The position numbers and the translations under genes are program-made. A model generated the notes under the pieces. The model was given only the letters and a program-made list of their open reading frames with translations. It did not search any database and was not told where the DNA came from. From assembly GCA_964410485.1 (NCBI GenBank), contig CAYPHJ010000015.1:1-58509 (forward strand): DNA of 58,509 bases, written 5' to 3'. This document shows positions 8,356 through 15,318 of this stretch, in pieces; positions within the stretch are counted from its first letter, which is position 1, and each line of letters starts with the position of its first letter. The stretch comes from CAYPHJ01 sp964410485. GTDB taxonomy: Bacteria; Desulfobacterota; Binatia; UBA9968.

Positions 8356-8622
8356 ATGGCTAGCTTTCTCGGCGAGAAAGAGGTCCTGACTCGCGAGCGG
8401 GTTAAAGAGATGCTGCGTAATATAGAGTATTCCAACATTGAAGCAAAGGTGAGTCTGTTGGACGTCCGCGACGATTCGCTCCTCGTCAAGGTCTCTTTCC
8501 TGCTGGAACATCGCAAAAAAATGATTTTTATCGAAGAACGAGAGCCGCTCGTACTGCAATTCAAAGATTTTAAAGTCGAAGATTGGGGAGACGGCATCCG
8601 CAAGATTGCCGACATTGAGTAA
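8356..8622 (+). CDS. Small hypothetical protein
   Basis: An 88-residue soluble acidic protein with a good start: AAGGAG at 8346-8351, then ATG 8356. It has an N-terminal helical part (LTRERVKEMLRNIEY) and a beta-rich second half (KVSLLDVRDDSLLVKVSFLL and IFIEEREPLVLQFKDFKVEDW, quoted here as two separate pieces). There is no membrane segment, Cys or metal motif. I do not recognise a family. Codon usage resembles that of its neighbours, and its place between CBS genes and a sigma-54 activator suggests it belongs to the same stress unit. Confidence 0.65.
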   Translation: MASFLGEKEVLTRERVKEMLRNIEYSNIEAKVSLLDVRDDSLLVKVSFLLEHRKKMIFIEEREPLVLQFKDFKVEDWGDGIRKIADIE

Positions 8623-8749
8623 CGGGACTGGGTTCACTGCGCTCGGGCGTGGAGGATTATTCGCGCCAAGGCGCCAAGCACGCCGAGTGATACGTGAAAA
8701 GATTGGCGACTTTGCCTCAGAACGCTTCGCGGATTTCTCCCGCAGCCTG

Positions 8750-8803
8750 TCATCCCGAACGCAGTGAGGGATCTAAGATTTCTCCCTTCGGTCGAAATGA
8801 CTG
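8750..8803. repeat. REP-like repeat (TCATCCCGAACGCAGTGAGG type)
   Basis: TCATCCCGAACGCAGTGAGG, followed by GATCTAAGATTTCTCCC and TTCGGTCGAAATGAC, is a palindromic intergenic unit whose ends (TCAT.../...ATGA) are complementary. A related unit in the opposite orientation lies near 57355-57384. It lies between the small hypothetical gene and the convergent activator gene and may act in transcript ends. Confidence 0.6.
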
Positions 8804-8983
8804 GACACCCGACAAAAACATTCGGGGGTTGAACAAGAAACGGGGAGCACTCCTGGTGGTGAGATATCCCGTTGCTGATTTGGTTGCGGCTTCCCCTCGC
8901 TAGGTTCTTTGCGGTTCAAATTTTCTGTTCTCGTTAGAGAGCCGGCTCGTGCCTTGGTGCACTTTGCGCGAAACCGGTTTCGT

Positions 8984-9982
8984 TCACGCAATGTCCAACT
9001 CTTCGATCTTGCGGTAAAGCGACGAGAGGCTAATGTCGAGGAGCCGGGCCGCCTGCCGGCGGTCATGACCCACCTGGTCTAGGACTCGGACAATGTGCTG
9101 CTTTTCGAATTGTCGCAATGCTTCTTTGAGGTTGAAAGTGAACAGGCCGCCGTCCTGCCCGATCGAAATGGAGGCCGGCAGATCCTTGAGTGTAATCTGA
9201 TCGCCTTCGGCTAAAATCATTGTATGCTCGACCACATTGTCCAGCTCCCGCACGTTTCCTTTCCATGGCAGCGACATGAGAACGCGAATGACATCTTCAT
9301 CGGCGCCCCGAAAGTTCTTGTTAAGCTCGGGATTATGCTTTCTGATCAGGTGATCGACCAACAACGGAATATCTTCCGGCCGTTCTCGGAGAGCTGGAAT
9401 ATGAATTTCCATGATGTTGAGACGATAAAACAAATCTTCTCGAAAGCGTCCCTCCTCCACTTCCCTGCGCAAATTACGGTTAGTGGCCGCCAGCACGCGG
9501 ACATCGATACGCCGTGGAGTGGTGCTACCGATAGGCAGGATTTCCTTTGCCTCGAGCGCGCGCAACAGCTTGACCTGAAGATGCTGGGGAATCTCGCCGA
9601 TCTCATCCAGAAAAATCGTACCGCCGCGCGCCTTTTCGAACAGTCCTTCCTGGTTGGCAAAAGCTCCCGTAAATGACCCTTTAATATGGCCAAAAAGCAG
9701 GCTTTCCAGTAAGGTCTCGGGAAGCGCGCCGCAATTTACCGGCAGGAACAATTTGTCACTGCGATCGCTGTGCGCGTGAAGCGCCAAAGCCACAAGCTCT
9801 TTGCCGGTTCCGCTATCACCGGTAATCAGCACCGTCGCCTGGGTCGGCGCGACCTTTTTGACCAGCTCGAGCACGTCGCGAATGGCTTTGCTCTTTCCAA
9901 TGATGTTCTCGAAGCGATACTCCGCCCGCGGTTTCACTCTGTCGTAGGCTTTGTAGAATCCCTTGTTTACCACTTCAGTCAT
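8984..9982 (-). CDS. Sigma-54 activator without receiver domain
   Basis: A 332-residue bacterial enhancer-binding protein. Residues 1-25 are a short leader with no receiver, PAS or GAF domain. The AAA+ domain spans about 26-250, with Walker A GDSGTGKE (55-62), the sigma-54 contact loop as GSFTGA (102-107; most members have GAFTGA), Walker B GGTIFLDEIGE, RVLAATNRNL, an arginine-finger region FREDLFYRLN, and WKGNVRELDN. The C-terminus RRQAARLLDISLSSLYRKI is a Fis-type helix-turn-helix. With no sensory domain its activity must be set by amount or by a partner, as in PspF. It starts 23 bases after the ferritin-like gene and would share the sigma-54 promoter at 10657-10641, which implies autoregulation. 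Confidence 0.92.
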   Translation of the reverse strand: MTEVVNKGFYKAYDRVKPRAEYRFENIIGKSKAIRDVLELVKKVAPTQATVLITGDSGTGKELVALALHAHSDRSDKLFLPVNCGALPETLLESLLFGHIKGSFTGAFANQEGLFEKARGGTIFLDEIGEIPQHLQVKLLRALEAKEILPIGSTTPRRIDVRVLAATNRNLRREVEEGRFREDLFYRLNIMEIHIPALRERPEDIPLLVDHLIRKHNPELNKNFRGADEDVIRVLMSLPWKGNVRELDNVVEHTMILAEGDQITLKDLPASISIGQDGGLFTFNLKEALRQFEKQHIVRVLDQVGHDRRQAARLLDISLSSLYRKIEELDIA

Positions 9983-10005
9983 CGCAGCTTTCCCCGCTCG
10001 CTCTG

Positions 10006-10506
10006 TTACAGTTTTTCAGCCGCTTCCACGAGGTCCGGGTGAGAGCAAAACCGGCGCAAGGCGGACTTCAGCTTCTGGCGCTGAATGCTGGCAGGAACAC
10101 CCAGGTTCTCCATCGTTTTTGCTACGCGCGGCCCCCCTAGCCGCAGCAGCTTGCCATAAATGGCGTCAATCTCCGAGGTCTCGATCTCCAGCGCAATGCG
10201 AAAGGCTTGCTCCACCGAAAGCGTCCGGGTTCCCTGCGCCAGGAAGCGCAACAGTCGCTCTTCCAGCTCTGCAGCTTTAGCCCGGCTGATTCCCGGGTCC
10301 AGGGGCTCGTCATAGTTTTCGATCAAAGCCTTGCAAGCGCTCAGGATGCACGCGTGCTGTTCTTCTTCGCGGGCCATGTCCCACCAGAAGTCCCTGAGCT
10401 CCGGATGCCGCAGAAACAGGTGCGAGAAGCGAAAGTAGATTTTCGATACCAACCGCTCAACTTTGGCGAATTGCTCCAGCGGGTCGAAAAAGTCGTGAGC
10501 AACCAT
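10006..10506 (-). CDS. Ferritin-like/rubrerythrin-type diiron protein
   Basis: A 166-residue all-helical protein. It carries an EEEQHA motif (WDMAREEEQHACIL) and a later LEIETSEIDAIYGKLL, typical of the second and third ligand helices of ferritin-like proteins, and RLVSKIYFRFS in the first helix, where a ligand Glu is less clear. Rubrerythrin-like proteins detoxify peroxide or handle iron; there is no rubredoxin domain here. It is the first full gene upstream of the sigma-54 activator on the same strand and shares a transcript with it. A 28-codon ORF lies immediately before it. Confidence 0.7.
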   Translation of the reverse strand: MVAHDFFDPLEQFAKVERLVSKIYFRFSHLFLRHPELRDFWWDMAREEEQHACILSACKALIENYDEPLDPGISRAKAAELEERLLRFLAQGTRTLSVEQAFRIALEIETSEIDAIYGKLLRLGGPRVAKTMENLGVPASIQRQKLKSALRRFCSHPDLVEAAEKL

Positions 10507-10507
10507 G

Positions 10508-10594
10508 CTACCTCAAATGCTCGTTCAGTAATTCGAACATCTCAATGTGTCTTTCTGAGTCCGTGATAGCCCAGTTCAGAAATCGCCGCCTCAT
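10508..10594 (-). CDS. Candidate 28-residue leader peptide
   Basis: A short ORF, MRRRFLNWAITDSERHIEMF and then ELLNEHLR, ends two bases before the start of the ferritin-like gene. A purine-rich AAAAAGGAGAGGG lies upstream (about 10600-10612), although that site is closer to another ATG at 10598 in a different frame. It may be a leader peptide translationally coupled to the ferritin-like gene, or chance. Confidence 0.3.
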   Translation of the reverse strand: MRRRFLNWAITDSERHIEMFELLNEHLR

Positions 10595-10640
10595 CCATGG
10601 CCCTCTCCTTTTTCTTCGGGACTCGTTTATTACGAACCAG

Positions 10641-10657
10641 TGCAAATCAACGGCCAA
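10641..10657 (-). promoter_or_regulatory. Sigma-54 promoter of ferritin/activator unit
   Basis: On the minus strand the sequence reads TTGGCCGTTGATTTGCA: GG and GC are ten bases apart, the -24 begins TTGGC and the -12 is a perfect TTGCA. It lies about 45 bases before the leader ORF and 135 before the ferritin-like gene, in the region divergent from the phosphofructokinase gene. Confidence 0.6.
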
Positions 10658-10710
10658 GTTAATTCGCCGGCAACTGGCTGTTTCGTTCGGCTTTGTTAGG
10701 TAAGTGAATG

Positions 10711-10729
10711 GCGATTTTCGCAAAAATCG
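10711..10729. promoter_or_regulatory. Dyad between divergent promoters
   Basis: CGATTTT (10712-10718) and AAAATCG (10723-10729) form a 7-bp dyad with loop CGCA; the overlapping GCGA-TTT-TCGC is itself palindromic. It lies 54 bases upstream of the ferritin-side -24 element and contains GATTTTCGCA, one mismatch from the GTTTTTCGCA words in the ackA/CBS divergent region. It could be a binding site for the local sigma-54 activator. Confidence 0.35.
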
Positions 10730-10774
10730 GAATAGGCTGGGCATTATTCCCAAGGCTGCTAATCGAATCCCCAG

Positions 10775-10789
10775 TGGCAGTTTCGCCGC
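10775..10789 (+). promoter_or_regulatory. Weak sigma-54-like site before phosphofructokinase
   Basis: TGGCAGTTTCGCCGC has GG and GC ten bases apart and five of six -24 matches, but the -12 is CCGC rather than TTGC. It would start transcripts about 60 bases before the phosphofructokinase ATG. It is the weakest of the four sites in this island. Confidence 0.25.
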
Positions 10790-10858
10790 GCAAAGGATTG
10801 AGGTGAAAAAAAAGCAATGTAATATTACTATTTGTAACCAGTGGAGGCGCGGCTTATC

Positions 10859-12163
10859 ATGCAGGCAATGGAAACAAAAAGGAATCCGAATGTTGGTATT
10901 CTCGTGGGAGGCGGTCCGGCGCCGGGGATCAACGGCGTCATTAGCGCGGTGACACTGGAGGCGCGCGGCCGCGCGCACAAGGTTATAGGCATCTACGATG
11001 GTTTCCAGTGGCTGATGAAGGGGCAAACCAGCCATGTGAAGGAACTACACCACGATGAAGTCTCCCGAATTCACTTCCAAGGCGGTTCCATTCTTAACAC
11101 CTCGCGAGCTAATCCAACAAAGAAGGAAGACGATCTCGACCGGGTGATAAAAACCCTCGATAAGCTGGGCATAGGATACCTGGCGACGATAGGCGGGGAC
11201 GATACGATGTTCGCTGCCAGCAAGGTGGCGGCCCGCGCCCGCGGCCGCATTCGCGTATGCCATGTTCCCAAGACGATCGATAATGACTTGCCACTGCCGG
11301 GCGAAGTACCGACCTTCGGGTTTGAGACGGCGCGGCAACTTGGATTTGAACTGGTGCAAAACCTAATGGAAGATTCGCGCACCACCGGCCGCTGGTATTT
11401 CGTGGTTGTCATGGGTCGCGCGGCAGGGCACCTGGCGCTCGGCATCGGCAAGGCATCCGGGGTGACATTGACGATCATCCCTGAAGAGTTTCACGGCGCG
11501 GTGCATCTGGAAACGGTCTGCGATATTTTGGAGGGGGCGATACTCAAGCGGCAGGCGTTATGGAATCGCAATCACGGGGTGGCGGTGATCGCGGAAGGCT
11601 TGCTCGAAAAGGTTCCGGTCGAAGAGCTTTCCAATATCAATGGCGTGCGCATCACTCACGACAATTATGGCCACCTGCGATTGGCAGAGTTGGACCTCGC
11701 CTACATACTAAAGACACTCCTGGAACAGCGTTTTGCCGCGCGCGCGGCCCCTATCACCATTGTCCACAAAAATATCGGCTACGAAGTTCGTTCAGCCCAA
11801 CCGATTGCCTTCGATTGCGAATATGTACGAACTCTCGGGTATGGCGCGGTACAGTTCCTTCTCGATGAGGCGGGTGAATCGGCAAATCTAAACGGGGCCC
11901 TAGTCTGCCTAAACGACGGCACGCTTCAGTACCTTGATTTCACGAAGCTGCTTGATCCGAAGAGCGGAAAGTCGAGGATTCGCCTGGTTGACATCGAAAA
12001 CTCCTCGTACAAGATCGCGCGCGAGTACATGATCCGTTTGGAAAGAGAGGACCTGGAGGACCCCGAGAAGCTCAGGTTGCTGGCTCAGGCGGCCTCCACC
12101 CCCAGCAAACAATGCACGCCGGATGAATTCCGTTCTCGCTTCCACCATCTCGTGAATTCATGA
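10859..12163 (+). CDS. pfp: PPi-type 6-phosphofructokinase
   Basis: A 434-residue PfkA-family enzyme. ATG 10859 is preferred: GGAGG at 10843-10847 lies 11 bases before it, and the chain then reaches the nucleotide/PPi loop GGGPAPGIN (17-25). GGDDT (112-116) has the Asp that blocks ATP and favours pyrophosphate, where ATP enzymes have GGDGS, and PKTIDNDLPLP (137-147) has the Lys typical of PPi enzymes; MGRAAGHLAL follows. It phosphorylates fructose-6-P reversibly with PPi, saving ATP in glycolysis. GAPDH follows 82 bases downstream, separated by a perfect 13-bp hairpin. Together with acetate kinase this suggests energy-frugal sugar use under stress. Confidence 0.88.
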   Translation: MQAMETKRNPNVGILVGGGPAPGINGVISAVTLEARGRAHKVIGIYDGFQWLMKGQTSHVKELHHDEVSRIHFQGGSILNTSRANPTKKEDDLDRVIKTLDKLGIGYLATIGGDDTMFAASKVAARARGRIRVCHVPKTIDNDLPLPGEVPTFGFETARQLGFELVQNLMEDSRTTGRWYFVVVMGRAAGHLALGIGKASGVTLTIIPEEFHGAVHLETVCDILEGAILKRQALWNRNHGVAVIAEGLLEKVPVEELSNINGVRITHDNYGHLRLAELDLAYILKTLLEQRFAARAAPITIVHKNIGYEVRSAQPIAFDCEYVRTLGYGAVQFLLDEAGESANLNGALVCLNDGTLQYLDFTKLLDPKSGKSRIRLVDIENSSYKIAREYMIRLEREDLEDPEKLRLLAQAASTPSKQCTPDEFRSRFHHLVNS

Positions 12164-12193
12164 CGGCTTAACAGACTTCTGCCAATCTACACC

Positions 12194-12231
12194 GGGCTGA
12201 TGAAAATGCAGCGGCGCCTTTTCATCAGCCC
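12194..12231 (+). promoter_or_regulatory. Perfect 13-bp stem hairpin before gap
   Basis: GGGCTGATGAAAA (12194-12206) and TTTTCATCAGCCC (12219-12231) are exact complements with a 12-base loop. The hairpin ends five bases before the gap ribosome binding site (GGAGG, 12237-12241). No T-run follows, so it is unlikely to be a rho-independent terminator; differential mRNA stability or control of gap translation fits better. Confidence 0.7.
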
Positions 12232-12245
12232 ACCACGGAGGAATG

Positions 12246-13259
12246 ATGACTGCTAGAGTAGCCATTAACGGTTTTGGACGCATCGGGCGCTTGACGTTGC
12301 GCGCTCTACTTGAGCGGCATCCCAAGAATCTGAATGTTGTGGCGCTGAATGATATGGCCGATCTGCACACCAATGCTCACTTGTTCCGCTACGACTCCAC
12401 CTATGGAACTTACCCCGGCAAGGTTGTCGTCGGAGAAGGAATTCTCAAACTCAACGGCCAAGAAATCGCTGTCTTGAACCAGAAAGATCCATCGCGGCTG
12501 CCGTGGAAGCAACTACGGGTGGATATCGTGATCGAGTCGACCGGCGTTTTCACCGAGGCCGCGCAGGTTCGTACCCATCTGGAAGCCGGTGCCAAGAAGG
12601 TCATTATCACCGCGCCGGCCAAGGACGAAGATTATACGATCGTCTTGGGAGTCAACGAGTCCGGTTATCAGCCGCGCAAACACCACATCGTCTCCAATGC
12701 CTCCTGCACGACGAATTGCCTCGCACCTGTCGCAAAGGTGTTGCATGATAATTTTGGCATCGAGCGGGGTTTGATGACCACCACCCATGCGTACACCAAC
12801 GATCAACGCATCTTGGACCTCATGCACAAAGATCTGCGCCGTGCGCGGGCCGCCGCCATGAATATCGTTCCTACAACCACGGGGGCCGCCAAGGCCATCG
12901 GATTGGTCATGCCGGAGCTCAAAGGGAAACTTCATGGTCTGTCACTCAGAGTTCCGACCTCCACGGTATCGGTTGTAGATTTGGTGGCCGATCTCAAGAA
13001 GTCAGCTTCGGTAGAAGATTTGAACGGAGCTTTACAAAAGGCTGCCGAAGGCAAGTTGAAGGGTATTCTGGCCTATTGCGATGAGCCCTTGGTTTCCAGC
13101 GATTTTCGTGGTAATTCGGCGTCCTCTATTGTCGACGCACTTTCAACCGTGGTACTGGAAGGGAGGATGGCGAAAGTGATCTCCTGGTACGACAACGAAT
13201 GGGGCTATAGCTGCCGTGTTGGCGATCTCGCCGCTTTGATGGCGGAAAAAGGGTGCTAG
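12246..13259 (+). CDS. gap: Glyceraldehyde-3-phosphate dehydrogenase, type I
   Basis: A 337-residue enzyme of standard length. Two ATGs are in tandem (12243, 12246); the second is a better distance from GGAGG at 12237-12241. It has the Rossmann motif INGFGRIGR, an Asp at the end of beta-2 (VALND) that favours NAD+, the catalytic SNASCTTNCLAP with its Cys, TTTHAYTNDQ, and the C-terminal SWYDNEWGYSCRV. It oxidises glyceraldehyde-3-P to 1,3-bisphosphoglycerate in glycolysis. It sits between the PPi-type phosphofructokinase and a CBS-domain protein on one strand. No phosphoglycerate kinase neighbour is present, which is unusual for a housekeeping gap, so this may be a condition-specific copy. Confidence 0.96.
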   Translation: MTARVAINGFGRIGRLTLRALLERHPKNLNVVALNDMADLHTNAHLFRYDSTYGTYPGKVVVGEGILKLNGQEIAVLNQKDPSRLPWKQLRVDIVIESTGVFTEAAQVRTHLEAGAKKVIITAPAKDEDYTIVLGVNESGYQPRKHHIVSNASCTTNCLAPVAKVLHDNFGIERGLMTTTHAYTNDQRILDLMHKDLRRARAAAMNIVPTTTGAAKAIGLVMPELKGKLHGLSLRVPTSTVSVVDLVADLKKSASVEDLNGALQKAAEGKLKGILAYCDEPLVSSDFRGNSASSIVDALSTVVLEGRMAKVISWYDNEWGYSCRVGDLAALMAEKGC

Positions 13260-13273
13260 AAAGGGAACGTCAT

Positions 13274-13663
13274 ATGACTGCCAAACAGATCATGACGAGA
13301 GACGTTATTACGGTCAGGCCGACAACGCGAGTTAAAGAACTGGCGATGACGTTGATCAAGAACCAGATCAGCGGCGCCCCTGTGGCTGACCGTAATGGCA
13401 AGATCATCGGCGTGGTCTCGGAAGCGGATATCGTGGCGAAGAAAGGCAAAACTGTACGCGACATCATGACAAAACAGATCATCAGCGTGACCGAAGAGAC
13501 GCCGGTTGAGGAAATTGCGCGCCTCATGACCACGCACAAAATCAAACGGCTTCCGGTCATGAACAGCGGCAAGGTTCTGGGTATTGTAAGCCGGGCCGAC
13601 ATCGTCAGCGCGATTGCTCTGGGCAAACACGTTGCGATTCATACCCCGGTGTACGATTTGTGA
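13274..13663 (+). CDS. Two-CBS-domain protein (3)
   Basis: ATG 13274 follows AAGGGA at 13261-13266, and the ORF's earlier in-frame codons overlap gap. The 129-residue product is a Bateman module: TAKQIMTRDVITVRPTTRVK to GVVSEADIVAKKG, then VRDIMTKQIISVTEETPVEE to GIVSRADIVSAIA. It binds nucleotides in this family and has no fused output domain. It lies 14 bases after gap and is the third free CBS protein of the island, implying that adenylate sensing is a theme of this unit. Confidence 0.87.
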   Translation: MTAKQIMTRDVITVRPTTRVKELAMTLIKNQISGAPVADRNGKIIGVVSEADIVAKKGKTVRDIMTKQIISVTEETPVEEIARLMTTHKIKRLPVMNSGKVLGIVSRADIVSAIALGKHVAIHTPVYDL

Positions 13664-13678
13664 TTGCGCGCCTTCAAG

Positions 13679-14398
13679 CTACTCCCCACTCTCCAGATAA
13701 TCAGCGGGCAACCCCGCTTCCTGGACGGAACCATTTGCCAAAGCCAGCCTGTATGCCCTGGCACCGGCTTTGGACGCGATGACACGATGCATCTCCGTGC
13801 CTTTGAAGTGCGCTGCAGCCCAGTCCTCGATCGCGATACCCGGTAAGATTTCCCCATTTGCCAAAAGCCCATGGTACGACGGGCGGCGATCAGCTTCGCC
13901 ATCATAATGTGGGCAGCAACTTCCAGGCAAAAACCCAAGCCCCTCTAACGGTCGCAGGTTTCCCGCCCACGAATCGGTGAGCCCCTGTTGAAACCAACAG
14001 ATAGCGCCGGCACTGACTCCCGCCAGGATAATTCCCGATTCCCACGCCTCACGAAGAATCTCGACCACTCCCCATTCACGCCAGACCGCAAGCATGCTCC
14101 TGGTATTGCCCCCGCCGACATAAATCACGTGTTGGGCGAGCAAATAGGAGCGCAAGTCGGGAGTCCGTTTGAAAAAACTCAGATGAGAAGGACGGCAGCC
14201 AAGCTTCAAGAAAGCGGGATAGAAACTGGCGATGTACGCATCCGTCTCGCCGCTCGCCGTTGGCAAGAAGGCCACCTTTGGATTTGCCGGTTCGGTCTGC
14301 CGAATGATGTAACGCTCCAAAGCCAAGTTCTGCGCATCCCGATAAAACCCACCCCCGCCGATGGCTATGATTTGCCGTGGTTTGTCTGAGACCTTCAT
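13679..14398 (-). CDS. Peptidase S51 family (PepE/cyanophycinase-like)
   Basis: A 239-residue class I glutamine amidotransferase-fold serine peptidase. The nucleophile elbow GVSAGA (Ser129), YVGGGNT (93-99) and AFLPTASGE are S51 hallmarks, and a conserved-type CCPHYDGEADR supplies a His. PepE cleaves N-terminal Asp-X dipeptides; related proteins degrade cyanophycin. No cyanophycin synthetase is visible and the length matches PepE better. The gene is convergent with the CBS gene, 15 bases away. The ATG overlaps no other gene and follows repeat-rich DNA. Confidence 0.82.
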   Translation of the reverse strand: MKVSDKPRQIIAIGGGGFYRDAQNLALERYIIRQTEPANPKVAFLPTASGETDAYIASFYPAFLKLGCRPSHLSFFKRTPDLRSYLLAQHVIYVGGGNTRSMLAVWREWGVVEILREAWESGIILAGVSAGAICWFQQGLTDSWAGNLRPLEGLGFLPGSCCPHYDGEADRRPSYHGLLANGEILPGIAIEDWAAAHFKGTEMHRVIASKAGARAYRLALANGSVQEAGLPADYLESGE

Positions 14399-14493
14399 GA
14401 TCGTGCTTGCCGTCGGCTGGAACCGCTATCGGGCGACAAAGATAAATGAGCGAAGCAATGATTTTAATCAGAACGACACCCGTCGGCAACTTG

Positions 14494-14563
14494 TCCCGAG
14501 TCTCGGGTCTGAAGTCTCGAGTTATCCTCCTCGACCTGAGACCCGGGACCCGAGACTTCAGAC
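14494..14563. repeat. CCCGAGACCCGG-word repeat (family C)
   Basis: Degenerate copies of GAGTCTCGGGTC words followed by inverted GACCTGAGACCCGGGACCC words; GTCTGAAGTCTCGAG pairs with CGAGACTTCAGAC. The same family recurs at 34392-34432 and 52610-52924. It lies upstream of the S51 gene, next to MITE copy 2. Confidence 0.55.
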
Positions 14564-14691
14564 GTTGAATAATCGAGCGCTTGGGATCTGCGCTCGTTCG
14601 AAACTGGGGTGATGACATGTGCCAATTTTTTGCATAGAGTGCGCTCGAGGCTGTGGCATTCGAGAGACCTGCACTGCCCGTTGCAAGCTCT

Positions 14692-14830
14692 TAGCAGGTT
14701 GCTGGAAAAAAGATTCGGAATGCTTCGACAGGCTCAGCATGAACGGAAACTCCCTACTCATTTCAAGTTCCTCTCCGTTCGCCCTGAGGTTCTCGAAGGG
14801 TGAACGGAGAGTTTTTCAGCAGCCTGTTAG
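14692..14830. mobile_element. MITE-like palindromic element, copy 2
   Basis: The ends TAGCAGGTTGCTGGAAAAA and TTTTTCAGCAGCCTGTTAG are inverted repeats, and the interior is self-complementary as in copy 1 (5639-5775). Most of the interior, including CTCATTTCAAGTTCCTCTCC, is identical between the copies. No ORF is encoded. It lies 37 bases upstream of the next membrane protein gene, so it may carry or insulate its promoter. Confidence 0.75.
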
Positions 14831-14867
14831 GGGGATGGCATCAAGTGTTCGCTATGCGGAAGGAGAG

Positions 14868-15317
14868 ATGATGAACGGAGAGGCGGAATCTCAATCGGTT
14901 AACACATCACCTTTTTTAAGGCAGGCTGGCATTGTTGCGGTGCTGCTGCTGGTCGGCTTCCTTCTGGCCTTCGTCCCGATGTGGCTCAGCGCACGTGAAA
15001 GCGCAGCCAGGCTGTCTGTGGTAGAGCACGAATTATTTATTACCGGGATGAATCATGCCCTCGCATCGGCCGCTATTGTCGCACGGCGGGGGCATTACGA
15101 GCCGGCGCGCCAGGCAGCCAGCCGTTTCTATTCTTCCTTACAGACAGAAGTTGACCGCGGAAAAGCTTCGGTCTTGACCCAGGAGCAACGCGAGTCCATG
15201 CAGCCCCTGTTGGCGCAACGCGATGAAATTATCACACTTCTGGCCCGTTCCGACCCGGCCGGCGCGGAGCGCTTGTCGGATTTGTATATGGCGTATCGAC
15301 GAATAATAGACCGCTGA
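14868..15317 (+). CDS. Single-span membrane protein of unknown family
   Basis: The frame is open through the MITE, but ATG 14868 (or 14871) follows AAGGAG at 14860-14865 and gives a sensible 149-residue protein. A membrane helix spans about residues 20-42 (IVAVLLLVGFLLAFVPMW), followed by a soluble helical domain (SVVEHELFITGMNHALASAA and QTEVDRGKASVLTQEQRESM regions). The topology resembles the front of a four-helix periplasmic sensor module, but no HAMP or kinase domain follows. I do not recognise a family. It ends one base before the stop of the convergent MetE-like gene. Confidence 0.6.
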   Translation: MMNGEAESQSVNTSPFLRQAGIVAVLLLVGFLLAFVPMWLSARESAARLSVVEHELFITGMNHALASAAIVARRGHYEPARQAASRFYSSLQTEVDRGKASVLTQEQRESMQPLLAQRDEIITLLARSDPAGAERLSDLYMAYRRIIDR

Positions 15318-15318
15318 G

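Noticed and set aside
10508..11035. 175-codon minus-strand ORF across the ferritin/pfp divergent region
   Set aside because: It runs through the promoter region and the start of pfp and its composition is not protein-like; only the last 28 codons were kept as a candidate leader.
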